Positions 52,217 to 60,641 of a stretch of 64,000 nt of DNA are shown here, one piece after another. The translations under genes and the position numbers were made by a program. Each line of letters begins with the position of its first letter. Positions within the stretch are counted from its first letter, which is position 1. Under the pieces are notes generated by a model. The model was not told where the DNA came from, made no database searches, and was given only the letters and a program-made list of their open reading frames with translations. Origin of the DNA: Hymenobacter piscis (GTDB taxonomy: Bacteria > Bacteroidota > Bacteroidia > Cytophagales > Hymenobacteraceae); assembly GCF_018760735.1 (NCBI RefSeq), contig NZ_JAHHZN010000005.1:203388-267387 (forward strand), written 5' to 3'.

Positions 52217-54679
52217 TTACCTAAACGACAGCGGCACAATCAGCTTCACGCTCACCGTGCGGCCCATGTTGAACACGCCCTGCCGGCCGGTGGTGTAGTT
52301 GATAGCCGTGTATTTCAGGCGGCTGAGGTGGTTTTGATACGCGACGTCGAACAGGTTGTTGGCCGCCAGGTACACCGAGAACAGCGTGCGGTCCTTGCCC
52401 GATACCACGTCGGTGCCCACGCCGGCGTTGAACAGGGTGTAGCCGGGCGTGCGGGTTTCGGTGTCGAAGGCCGAGAAAATGCGGTTCTGCTGGAAGTTGT
52501 GCTCCACCGTGCCCCGGGCATACAGGTTGCGCAGCCGCGAGTTGCGCACCTTCCGGAAGTTCACCCGCAGCTCCGACTGCAGCCTATCGGCGGGCGTAAA
52601 GGGCAGGTTGCGCTGCCCGGCGGGCTGGTTCTGCTGTACCGAGCGCACCATCGAAAACGAGTTTTCAAAGTGCAGCCAGTCCAGCGGGTGAGGGTGCAGA
52701 TCCAGGCTGATTTCGCCCCCGGCCAGGCGTGCGTCGCCCTGCCCGTAGCGGAACACCCGGTCACCTTCACTGGACACCGAATCCTGGCCGGCGGGTGTGC
52801 TCAGGGCCCGGGGGAAGATGTAGTTGCTGATCTGGTTGCGGAACACGTCGGCCGAGAGGCTCACGTGGTCAGAGGTGAAGCTCACGCCCCCGTCCAGCTG
52901 GAAGCTGGTTTCGGCCTTGAGGTCCGGCTCCCCGATTTCGTAACGCACGGTGCCCTCGTGGATACCGTTGGAGCCCAGCTCGGCAATGTTGGGGGCGCGG
53001 AAGCCCCGGGCCGCGTTGGCTTTAATCAGCCACTTCTCGCTCAGGTTGTAAGCCGCCCCCACGCTGCCGCTCACGTTGCGAAACGTGCTTCGGAAGCCCG
53101 CAAACTTGGTTTCGCCCTGCCCAACGGGCACCGGCTGCTCGTCGGGCCCCAGGTCCAGGGCATCGGCCGTGATGCGGCGCAGGTCGTAGCGCAGGCCGCC
53201 GCTCAGGTCGAGCTGGCCGAAGCTCTTTTTGGTGACGCCGAACAGGCCGCCGTCGAGCAGGCGGTAGGCCGGAATCAGGAATTCCACGCCTTTGTTCTGG
53301 TTTTCCTGCCGCATGCCGCTCACGCCCACGGTGGTGTTCCAGCCTTGCATTTCGGGCAAAAACCAGCGCAACGCATAATCCACGGTGCGCAGCTGGAAAA
53401 ACAACGACTTCTCGTAGTAGTCCTCGGGGTTGCCGAACTCCCGACGCAGATTCTGCTGCCAGCCCACGTTCAGGGTCACGCGGTGTTGGCCCAGGATGAA
53501 GTTGTTATCGGTGCCGATGCGCAGGTGGTTGATCTGCTGGCGGGGCACATCGAGGCCGTAGCCCGAGAAGCCACGGCCGGTCACGACCTGCTCTTCGCCC
53601 AGGCCATTCACCCGCAGAAACCGGCCCGAAGTGCTGTCCCGCTCGCCCTCAATCAGCCCCAGAATCTGGTTGAAGGAGCTGACGGTGAGGTGGGAGTAGC
53701 CCCAGCTTTTGTTGAGACCCACGTAGCCGCTGCCGTTCAGCTCCCGGAACCCCGAGTTGTACACCCGACCGTCATACTGGTTGCGGTAGTCGGCAGCTAC
53801 TTTGCCCGAGCCGCGCACCTGCCAGTTCAGGCCGTTGAGGTTGCCCGCGTTCCACACCGAATAGCCCTGCTGGTAGTTGTTGGTCTGGTAGTTGGCCGTC
53901 ACGGAGCCCAGAACCCGGCCGTCCTCCACGGGGTCGGGGGCCAGGAAGTTGATGACGCCGGCCAGCCCGTCGGAGCCATATAACAAGGAGCCGGGGCCTT
54001 TGATGATTTCGGCCCGGTCGATGCTGTACTCGTCGATTTCGATGCCGTGCTCGTCGCCCCACTGCTGGCCTTCCTGCTTGCTGCCGTTGTTGAGGGTGAT
54101 GACGCGGTTGGTCCCCAGCCCCCGGATGATGGGCTTGCTGATGGCCGCGCCGGTAGTAATCTGGTTGAGGCCGGGCGTGTGGGCCAGGGCATCCACGGCG
54201 TTGATGGCGGCCGTCTGGCGCAGGCGGGTCTGGTCCACCACGCTGGTCGGAATGGGCGAGCGGCGCATCTCCGTACTGGCCGATACGCCCGTGACCACCA
54301 CCTGCCCGATTTCGGTTTCGGCGGGCGTGAGGGCTAGGTTGAGCGGGGTTTCGGCGCCGGTGTCCACGGTGCGCACCACGGTAGTGTAGCCCACAAAGCG
54401 CACCTGCAGCAGAAACCGCCCCCGGGGCAGGTTGGCGAAGCGGAAATTACCGTTGTCGTCGGCTGAGGTGGCCTGCTTGAGGTCGGGGAAGAAGAGGGTA
54501 GCACCCGGCAGGGCCTCGCCGGTAACGGCATCGGTGATGCGGCCGGTGAGGGGCGCGGCCGCCGCCCGCGCGGGCCGGATGACCGGGGCTGCCGCCGGGG
54601 CGGGTGAAACGGGAGTTGTCTGGGCCAGAACGCTGCCCGAAAGCAGCAGCAGGCCGGTGGTGAGGGGAAGGCGGGACAT
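52217..54679 (-). CDS. TonB-dependent receptor, probable metal (zinc-type) transporter
   Basis: Start at 54679 (MSRLPLTTGLLLLSGSVLAQ) gives 820 residues; an ATG at 54691 is also possible. After a Pro/Ala linker comes a carboxypeptidase-regulatory-like domain (LTGRITDAVTGEALPGATLFF). The plug contains IIRGLGTNRVITLNNG and KQEGQQWGDEHGIEID, then a barrel ends in KLIVPLSFR. The QQWGDEHG segment in the plug is shared with the second receptor here and, as I recall, with zinc-uptake receptors such as ZnuD. Position beside a CDF exporter fits metal handling. Confidence 0.88.
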   Translation of the reverse strand: MSRLPLTTGLLLLSGSVLAQTTPVSPAPAAAPVIRPARAAAAPLTGRITDAVTGEALPGATLFFPDLKQATSADDNGNFRFANLPRGRFLLQVRFVGYTTVVRTVDTGAETPLNLALTPAETEIGQVVVTGVSASTEMRRSPIPTSVVDQTRLRQTAAINAVDALAHTPGLNQITTGAAISKPIIRGLGTNRVITLNNGSKQEGQQWGDEHGIEIDEYSIDRAEIIKGPGSLLYGSDGLAGVINFLAPDPVEDGRVLGSVTANYQTNNYQQGYSVWNAGNLNGLNWQVRGSGKVAADYRNQYDGRVYNSGFRELNGSGYVGLNKSWGYSHLTVSSFNQILGLIEGERDSTSGRFLRVNGLGEEQVVTGRGFSGYGLDVPRQQINHLRIGTDNNFILGQHRVTLNVGWQQNLRREFGNPEDYYEKSLFFQLRTVDYALRWFLPEMQGWNTTVGVSGMRQENQNKGVEFLIPAYRLLDGGLFGVTKKSFGQLDLSGGLRYDLRRITADALDLGPDEQPVPVGQGETKFAGFRSTFRNVSGSVGAAYNLSEKWLIKANAARGFRAPNIAELGSNGIHEGTVRYEIGEPDLKAETSFQLDGGVSFTSDHVSLSADVFRNQISNYIFPRALSTPAGQDSVSSEGDRVFRYGQGDARLAGGEISLDLHPHPLDWLHFENSFSMVRSVQQNQPAGQRNLPFTPADRLQSELRVNFRKVRNSRLRNLYARGTVEHNFQQNRIFSAFDTETRTPGYTLFNAGVGTDVVSGKDRTLFSVYLAANNLFDVAYQNHLSRLKYTAINYTTGRQGVFNMGRTVSVKLIVPLSFR

Positions 54680-54946
54680 AGAAACGGACATTACGCGCAG
54701 CCCATCAACGGCAAATGGCGCGGCCGGGCTGCATTCGGTCCAAAAAAGAAAGCACCGACCAATGGCCGGTGCCTTCCTGGAAAATTCTCCACAACCAAAA
54801 CGGGAGAAAAAAAGGGAAGAAGCCAGTTGCAGCCGGCCTCTTCTGATAAGCGGGGAGAGGGGGAGTTTACCGTTTAAGCGGCTCTGCTGACACCGGGCGG
54901 ACAGGTACAGAAGACAACCCAGCCAACTCGCCAGCTCCCCCTTTCA

Positions 54947-55516
54947 CTATCGCACAGCAGTTGGGAAGGTCACTTCCACGTCGGTGTCGCCGGGGGTGGC
55001 GGTGCCATCTTTGGTGCCGGGCTGGTGGCGCAGCGTGATTTTGAGCGTGCCGGTGGTGCCGGTAGCGTTGGCCGCGCCGGTCACTGCCTGAGTGGCCAGG
55101 CCCACGGGCAGGTTGTTTTTGTCACGGTCAGCGGCGCTGACCGTCAGATTAACCCCCGAAGTCTGGAACACAAACAGGTGCTCGTCATCTTCCTCCTGCA
55201 CCTCGGCCGAAATATCCTCGGCCGGGTTCTTGGTTTCGTCGAGCAGCACAATTTTGCCGGTGTACGTGGTGTTGGGAGCCAGCACCAGAGTGGCCGGCGT
55301 GATGGTAGCCGGGGTGCCGCCGTCGCCATCCACGTCGCGGTACTGGGCCGTGAGGGTAGTGCCGCCGCCCACGGGCGTCAGCTCGTAGCGCAGAGTAGTA
55401 ATCTGCTCGTTGTCTTCGTCGGGAGTGGGGTCGTCGTTGTCTTTTTTGCAGGCGCTGAGCACGGAGGCCGAAGCCAGCAACGCCAGCAGGGCCGGCCGGA
55501 AGGAGGAAGCAACCAT
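54947..55516 (-). CDS. Lipoprotein between the two metal-type TonB receptors
   Basis: This 189-residue lipoprotein (VLSAC lipobox, Cys23) has an acidic stretch right after the Cys (KKDNDDPTPDEDNEQ). Its beta-rich domain contains ITTLRYELTPVGGGTTLTAQY, RDVDGDGGTPATITPATL, EDDEHLFVF and GTLKITLRHQPGTKDG. Proteins of this kind are frequent next to TonB receptors in Bacteroidota and are sometimes called 'type 1 periplasmic binding fold' proteins, a label of uncertain value. It could be a surface accessory that binds substrate for the receptor on either side. The 267-bp gap on its 3' side holds only a weak hairpin around gcaccgaccaatggccggtgc (near 54755). Confidence 0.82.
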   Translation of the reverse strand: MVASSFRPALLALLASASVLSACKKDNDDPTPDEDNEQITTLRYELTPVGGGTTLTAQYRDVDGDGGTPATITPATLVLAPNTTYTGKIVLLDETKNPAEDISAEVQEEDDEHLFVFQTSGVNLTVSAADRDKNNLPVGLATQAVTGAANATGTTGTLKITLRHQPGTKDGTATPGDTDVEVTFPTAVR

Positions 55517-55571
55517 AAGGAAAAATGAAAAAGGGAAAAAGAAGGAAAAAAAGTGTGGAACTCGGAAAGGG

Positions 55572-57974
55572 TTAGTGGCTGAAATTTAGGGGCACGCGCA
55601 CGCGCAGGGTCACGTTGCGGCCCATCTCGTCGGTGAAGTAGCGGTAGCGGTTCAGGTAGTCGCGGTAGCGGTGGTTGAGCAGGTTGGTGGCCATTACACC
55701 GATTTCCAGCGGCTGCCGGCCCCAGTGCACCGTGCCGCCCAACTCTAGATTGAGCAGGGCGTAGCCGGCGGGCGGGGCCAGCAGGTCCCGGGCTTCGTAG
55801 TTGTCGGGCACCCGGGTCTGGCGGGCCACGGCCACGCCGCCGACCTGGGCGTAGAAAGCCGTCAGGCGGCTGGTGGGCGCCGTGCCGGACCAGTTGCGGC
55901 GCAGGCTGGCTTCCGCCCGGTCGGCCGGCATGAGCACCTGCCATTCGTCGGCGCGCGTGTCGCGGGTGCGGACCGCCGAGCCCTTCAGGGCCAGCTGCCA
56001 CTGGGGGGTAAGCAGGTAGGTGGCGCTCAGGTCGAGCCCCCGGAACGTGGCATCGGTTTGCAGAAACTGCCAGCTGATGTGGGTGCCCCGGATGGTTTGC
56101 ACCAGCGGCAGCAGCGGCACCTGATAAATGAACCCCCGGATGCGGTTCTGGTACACCGTCAGTTCCCCGTTGAAGCGCGGGTTGCTGTGCCAGGTAGCCG
56201 TGGCGCCCAGGTTCAGGGCAGTTTCGGGCGTGAGCGGGGCCGCGCCGGGCACCAGGTCGTTGCCCAGCTCATACATGCCGTTGTGCACGCCGTCGCTGAA
56301 CCGCTCGTTGGCGGCCGGAGCCCGGCGGGTCAGGCCGCTGTGGAGGCTCAGCGTCAGGTGGGGCGAGGCCTCCAGGGTAGCCCCCAGAGACGCGGCCGGC
56401 GTCAGGTAGCGGAACCGGCTCCGATCCACGAAGAACACGCCCGTGGAGTCCCGGTCGCCGCGGCGCACGGCCAGGTCGCGGTAGTCCAGCCGCAGGCCGC
56501 CTTCCAGCAGCCAGCGCCCGTGCTGCCATCTTTCGATCAGGAAAGCACCGCCGATCTTATTGGTATAGAAGGGGATGAACTGCCGGCTGCCCGCCGCGTA
56601 GCGGTTGGCCTGGTAAGTGCCGGCCAGCCCGAAGCTGCCCGTGAACTGCTGCCAGGCTTTATGCTCCCAGAGGAGTTCTCCCGTGCTGGTGCGGTTGATG
56701 TAGCTGAGCTCGGGCTTGCCGGCGGTAGCCCGGTTGTCGTTGCGGGGGCGGAACTTGTCGTACTCGTCGCGGTAATCGGCCTGCTGACTCAGGGTCAGGC
56801 GTAGCCGGCCGGCCGTGCCCGTGCGCAGGCTGGCCGTGAGCTTACCTACTTCGTGGCGTACCTGCTGGTAGGCCCGCTCGATGGCGTAGCTGAAATCTGT
56901 GGTTTCGAGGGGGCGGGGGCGGCCCACGGCCCGCAGCAGGTCGGCCTGGTTGCCGGCGTGGGCGGCCGGCAGAATGCCAATGCGGGTGTTGAACTGACTG
57001 TAGAAGGCTTCCACGCTGTACGCCTCGCGCTGCCATCCCGCCGCCCCGGAAAAGTTACGCTCCTCGAATGCCGAGTTTTTCAGGTAATAGCCCGGCGCCC
57101 GCATGGTGCCGGCCTTGCGCAGCGTCCCCTGCACCCGCCAGCTAAGCGCGGGCAGCCGCCGCAGGTTGCCCTCCAGCGTACCGGAGGCCGCGCCCAGGCC
57201 GTTGTTGCTCATGCCCACCGCGTTCAGCTCGCCGCCCACCCCGGCGGAGTCGCGCAGAGGCTGGGGTTCTACCAGCACCACGCCGCCCACGGCATCGGAG
57301 CCGTAGCGCACACTGGCTGCGCCCTTTACCACCGTCAGGCGGGAGGCCAGGAAGGGGTCTATTTCCGGGCCGTGCTCCACGCCCCACTGCTGGCCTTCCT
57401 GCCGGACGCCGTTGTTGAGAATAGTCACGCGGTTGGAGTGCAGTCCGTGAATCATGGGCTTGAAGATGCCCGGGCCGGTCTGGATAGCCGTCACGCCGCT
57501 CAGGCGCTGCAAGGCTTCGCCCAGGGCCTGGCCCCGGGTGGTTTGCAGCGCCTGGCCGCTGAGCGTGGCCGTGGCCTGGGTGGTGGGCGGCGCCACCCGC
57601 TCGCCCCGCACCAGCGCGCCCCGCAGCAGTACGGCGTGCGGATGCAGCCGGAAGTCGCGCACGGTGGCGCTATTCAGGCGCAGCTCAATGGTTTCGGGAG
57701 CGTAGCCCACAAAGCTGACCTGCACGCGGTACGTGCCTGCGCAGAGTGACAGATGGTAGTGGCCATCGAGGTCGGTCTGCACGGCCTGTTGGGTCTCCAG
57801 CACCACAAGCGTGGCGCCGGGCAGCGCCGTGCGCGACTCGTGGTCGGTTACCAGACCGCTCAGCGTCAGGGTGCACGCGGGCTGGGCCTGGGTTGGCAGG
57901 GCCAGTCCCAGCAGGAACAGCAGCCATAGCCAACGCGGCGCCGCCACCGGAGCAGCCGGAGCACGGAAAAGCAT
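55572..57974 (-). CDS. TonB-dependent receptor, probable metal transporter (paralogue of the neighbouring receptor)
   Basis: Start at 57974 (MLFRAPAAPVAAPRWLWLLFLLG) gives 800 residues with a signal peptide ending near TQAQ. The carboxypeptidase-regulatory-like domain (LSGLVTDHESRTALPGATLVV) is followed by a plug with MIHGLHSNRVTILNNGVRQ and QEGQQWGVEHGPEIDPF. The barrel ends in NVTLRVRVPLNFSH. The plug signature matches the 52217-54679 receptor, so the two are paralogues with diverged barrels. The lipoprotein gene lies 55 bp downstream and a small His-rich exported protein 150 bp upstream on the same strand: likely one transcription unit. Confidence 0.9.
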   Translation of the reverse strand: MLFRAPAAPVAAPRWLWLLFLLGLALPTQAQPACTLTLSGLVTDHESRTALPGATLVVLETQQAVQTDLDGHYHLSLCAGTYRVQVSFVGYAPETIELRLNSATVRDFRLHPHAVLLRGALVRGERVAPPTTQATATLSGQALQTTRGQALGEALQRLSGVTAIQTGPGIFKPMIHGLHSNRVTILNNGVRQEGQQWGVEHGPEIDPFLASRLTVVKGAASVRYGSDAVGGVVLVEPQPLRDSAGVGGELNAVGMSNNGLGAASGTLEGNLRRLPALSWRVQGTLRKAGTMRAPGYYLKNSAFEERNFSGAAGWQREAYSVEAFYSQFNTRIGILPAAHAGNQADLLRAVGRPRPLETTDFSYAIERAYQQVRHEVGKLTASLRTGTAGRLRLTLSQQADYRDEYDKFRPRNDNRATAGKPELSYINRTSTGELLWEHKAWQQFTGSFGLAGTYQANRYAAGSRQFIPFYTNKIGGAFLIERWQHGRWLLEGGLRLDYRDLAVRRGDRDSTGVFFVDRSRFRYLTPAASLGATLEASPHLTLSLHSGLTRRAPAANERFSDGVHNGMYELGNDLVPGAAPLTPETALNLGATATWHSNPRFNGELTVYQNRIRGFIYQVPLLPLVQTIRGTHISWQFLQTDATFRGLDLSATYLLTPQWQLALKGSAVRTRDTRADEWQVLMPADRAEASLRRNWSGTAPTSRLTAFYAQVGGVAVARQTRVPDNYEARDLLAPPAGYALLNLELGGTVHWGRQPLEIGVMATNLLNHRYRDYLNRYRYFTDEMGRNVTLRVRVPLNFSH

Positions 57975-58124
57975 AAGAAGAAGGGAAAGCCGGTGAAAAG
58001 CAAAACCGGCCGCTCTGCCCACCGGTCGTATGTTCCGGCGGGGGCATTCTAAAGCCATTAGAAAAGCAGGGGGCTGCCGCTGGCCGGCCAGACCAGGGTA
58101 GCAGTGAGCGGCCCTAAAATGAGC

Positions 58125-58460
58125 TTAAAGCCGGCTCGGCGGGCCACGCAGGTCGGCCGTCGACGAATGGGCTGAGGCCCACACCGACGCCAGCGGCGTG
58201 CCCACCGGCACTCGAAAACCGGGGGCCAGAGCGGCCAGTTCCAGGGGCGAAGCCAGCTGGAAAGGCACATCGTAGAAGTGGTCGACGGCACAGTGCTGGT
58301 GCTGGGCGCTGAGGTGGGCCTTGTGCCGGGCTGTTGTGCTGGCCGGGGCTTCTACCGTGTGCTCGTGGGCGTGCAGGGCCAGTACCCACGCGTCCGGCAC
58401 CAGCACCCGTGCAAAGCACAGGAGCAGGACAAAAGCCAGCCGGGAGCGAAGGGTACGCAT
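58125..58460 (-). CDS. Small exported His-rich protein heading the metal locus
   Basis: Start at 58460 (MRTLRSRLAFVLLLCFARVLVP) gives 111 residues with an N-terminal membrane anchor or signal. The next segment is His-rich: LALHAHEHTVEA, ARHKAHLSAQHQHCAVDHFYD, nine His and one Cys within about 45 residues, consistent with binding Zn or Cu. The rest (FQLASPLELAALAPGF...) is not recognised. It lies directly upstream of the TonB receptor on the same strand, with a consensus -7 box 24 nt before the start. It is probably the first gene of the metal-uptake operon and may act as a periplasmic metal chaperone. Confidence 0.7.
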   Translation of the reverse strand: MRTLRSRLAFVLLLCFARVLVPDAWVLALHAHEHTVEAPASTTARHKAHLSAQHQHCAVDHFYDVPFQLASPLELAALAPGFRVPVGTPLASVWASAHSSTADLRGPPSRL

Positions 58461-58484
58461 TTGCAACAATGTGTCGTGTGTGAG

Positions 58485-58492
58485 CAAATGTA
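58485..58492 (-). promoter_or_regulatory. -7 box TACATTTG upstream of the His-rich gene
   Basis: Exact TAnnTTTG on the minus strand, 24 nt before the ATG at 58460. A metal-repressor operator may overlap it, but I see no palindrome clear enough to name. Confidence 0.5.
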
Positions 58493-58993
58493 CGCGAAAT
58501 AATTTAGTGCTGCCGCTGCGTCCTCCAAAATCCGGTGTCACGCAAGCATAACGCTGACAACACGGTAGCGCAATATCTCCGCCCGAGCTTTGCGGTCATC
58601 AAATCAACACGTTACCGCCATGAAAAAGATAACCCGCCGGTTATTGCAACACTTAGCTGCCACCTTGCGCCCCCTCCCAAAAAGGGGCGGTTTGGGCAGC
58701 GCCGAAGCCCTTTTCGTGTAGATATGAACGGAAGCGCCCGCCCCTCTTTCGGGTACCGAGCCGGTCGGTTCGGCTACCGTTGCCTCTGCCCACGCCCGCT
58801 TGTGCGGGCCTTGCCGCCCCAGACCTCTATACCAGTTGAGACACTCCAACAGGCCGCCTAGCGCGTTGGACGAGTGAGATCCGGACTTAGTCGCGGGAAT
58901 TGAACTAACAGGCGAAAGTTGCATTATTTCGGAAGCACGACGGTTACCTTAGTAACTGTCAGTCAGCTGGGCTGGCTGGTTTTGTGTTTAGAA
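58493..58993. other. 501-bp stretch without a convincing gene
   Basis: It contains a possible 33-codon frame (58619-58720, MKKITRRLLQHLAATLRPLPK...) and a 108-codon frame (58535-58861) that looks like random high-G+C coding. TACCTTAG at 58945-58952, 41 nt before the next start codon, is a possible -7 box for the gene at 58994. No tRNA, terminator or known repeat is visible. Confidence 0.5.
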
Positions 58994-59491
58994 ATGGTGT
59001 ACGCCTCCGATTCGCTCCGCATTCAGCTGGAGCCTACTTTACGATTACTGCGCTGGGCCTGGGCGAGTTCCCTGCCTGCAGCCGGCATTCCGGCGGCCTT
59101 TGCGCAGTTGCTGGTCTGCTCACGTCAGCATCATGTTCGACGGTGGCTGGCCGACCTGTCCAGTCTGCCCCTGGTTTCCACCGATGAGCAGGCCTGGCTG
59201 AGTGAGGTCTGGCTGCCACAGTTCGTGCGCCTGCCCATCCGGACTCTGGCGCTGGTGCTGCCCGTTAACCTGCACAACCAGCTGGTAGTGGAGAGCCTGC
59301 TGGCCGATGGCCGCCGTCTGGTTCGGGCCGATGTACAGTTCTTTTCTGACCTGCCCGGGGCTATTGACTGGCTGACGCCTTCCGCCGCCGCCGCCGAAGG
59401 GCTCGAGAGAGAATGGCAGGGCGCGTGGTCCGGCTGGAAATGCCAGCCGGACACCGTACACGGCCTACATTCCCCGATGCTGAAGAGCTGA
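58994..59491 (+). CDS. Hypothetical protein, STAS-like fold suspected, first of a pair
   Basis: Start at 58994 (MVYASDSLRIQLEPTLRLLRWAW) gives 165 residues. The core RRWLADLSSLPLVSTDEQAWLSEVWLPQF (in parts), LPIRTLALVLPVN and ADVQFFSDLPGAIDWL aligns with the protein encoded at 59643-60110. The pattern is a strand, helix, the LALVL strand, and an F-x-D-x-x-x-A-(I/L)-D-W-L helix at the end. It recalls STAS/SpoIIAA-type small regulatory domains, but this is a structural guess and no phosphorylatable Ser can be pinned down. No signal peptide. Confidence 0.65.
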   Translation: MVYASDSLRIQLEPTLRLLRWAWASSLPAAGIPAAFAQLLVCSRQHHVRRWLADLSSLPLVSTDEQAWLSEVWLPQFVRLPIRTLALVLPVNLHNQLVVESLLADGRRLVRADVQFFSDLPGAIDWLTPSAAAAEGLEREWQGAWSGWKCQPDTVHGLHSPMLKS

Positions 59492-59642
59492 TCGTCAGCG
59501 ATATTACGTTCGTCAGTATCGTGACCAGGTTGAACGACTCTTTGCCATCGTTGACCGAGTTTCGCGAACGGCTACCGACCCTACTTCCGTATTATTGCAC
59601 TATGGAAAGAGTGTATAGAACGATTGAATGGGTGGCTGGTCT

Positions 59643-60110
59643 ATGAATAAGGTAGCAGAAGAGCGGGAAGACATCTGCCCGAGCGAGTTTCTGATCCGCC
59701 GCGAGCAGTTGGGCTCCGTGCTCTATACGCAGTGGCAGATGCGGGCATCTATTCACCGGGCTTTGCCGGCCCTGGAGCAGTTACTGGCGTTGGTGCGCAG
59801 AGAGCAAACCGGAGCCTGGCTACTGAATTTGGAGGACATGCCCGATTTGCTGATGCTGGACCCGCAGTGGCTGGAATATTACTATCTGCCCCGGGTGGTG
59901 GCCCTACCCCTGCGCCACCTGGCGCTGGTGCTCAGGTCCCCGTGGCAGCATCAGACGCTGCTGGATGCCCGGGGCCTGCCACCGGCCTTCGAGGTACAGA
60001 TATTCGACGACGCAACCGCGGCCCTCGACTGGCTCCGGCAGGTGGCTGGTTCCCAGGAGGGCTATCAGGACTCTGGGCTGGCACCCGATCAATGGGCCGC
60101 GTCGGCCTGA
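59643..60110 (+). CDS. Hypothetical protein, STAS-like fold suspected, second of a pair
   Basis: Start at 59643 (MNKVAEEREDICPSEFLIRREQ) gives 155 residues. It shares with the upstream protein the pattern WL.(N/D)L...P......WL....LP..V.LP(L/I)R.LALVL, and V.(I/F)F.D...A(L/I)DWL near the end. This suggests tandem duplication followed by strong divergence. LALVLRSPWQHQTLLDARG and FDDATAALDWLRQ are the best matched blocks. The cellular role is unknown. The pair is separated by 151 bp with no recognisable element. Confidence 0.65.
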   Translation: MNKVAEEREDICPSEFLIRREQLGSVLYTQWQMRASIHRALPALEQLLALVRREQTGAWLLNLEDMPDLLMLDPQWLEYYYLPRVVALPLRHLALVLRSPWQHQTLLDARGLPPAFEVQIFDDATAALDWLRQVAGSQEGYQDSGLAPDQWAASA

Positions 60111-60146
60111 GAGAGGAGGGGGCCGCGGCCGCCTGATTGGCAATCG

Positions 60147-60443
60147 TTACAACCGGCGCGAAGCCGCGGGTTCGGCCACCTGTTGCACCTGCTGCCAGAG
60201 GCACTCCCGCTCAGCGTGGTAACGCAGGACGCTGCGCAGACCCAGGGCCAGGCTCAGTCCCGTTAGAACTCCACCTGCCACCAACAGACCCGGTAGCTGC
60301 GTCAGCAGTAGCGCGCCGGCCACCAAGCCGCCCCCACTCAGCAGTAACTGTTGCGAAAAACGGCGCAGAACCAGGGCGAATTGCTGCTCCAGCGTGAGCA
60401 GGGTGCTTAAGTCAGCCGGACGGAAGTAGGAGTTTTGGGCCAT
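60147..60443 (-). CDS. Small two-helix membrane protein
   Basis: This 98-residue protein has an N-terminal MAQNSYFRPADLSTLLTLEQQFALVLRRF amphipathic region (read in two parts) and two adjacent hydrophobic helices (LLLSGGGLVAGALLLTQL and LLVAGGVLTGLSLALGL, about 33-70). A charged C-terminal helix with Cys (RYHAERECLWQQVQQV) follows. I do not recognise the family. The gene is convergent with the STAS-like pair and divergent from htpG, which fits a real unit; the short length leaves some doubt. Confidence 0.55.
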   Translation of the reverse strand: MAQNSYFRPADLSTLLTLEQQFALVLRRFSQQLLLSGGGLVAGALLLTQLPGLLVAGGVLTGLSLALGLRSVLRYHAERECLWQQVQQVAEPAASRRL

Positions 60444-60641
60444 AGCAGCAGCTGTTACACAGGAAGTTATCGGTTGATGCAGTTAGCTACGGAGGCTCTC
60501 CCGGGCCTGGATTGCGCTGTCAAACTGGCAGCCAACGGCGAAGTGGAACAGGGTTTGAATTTGAGCAGCCAGCACGATTTGCAGGTTCATGAACTGGCAA
60601 ATCGTCTGGTTTTGTTTTCATTCACTCTTTCAGATTCTGTT

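Noticed and set aside
52328..53983. 551-codon open frame antisense to the TonB receptor
   Set aside because: Shadow; the receptor on the minus strand has a signal, plug and barrel.
58535..58861. 108-codon frame in the gap before the STAS-like pair
   Set aside because: No signal, domain or sensible composition; kept only as part of the gap description.
60435..60641. 69-codon upstream extension of htpG
   Set aside because: HtpG proteins begin at the MQEKG-type start, and the extension overlaps the divergent small membrane gene.
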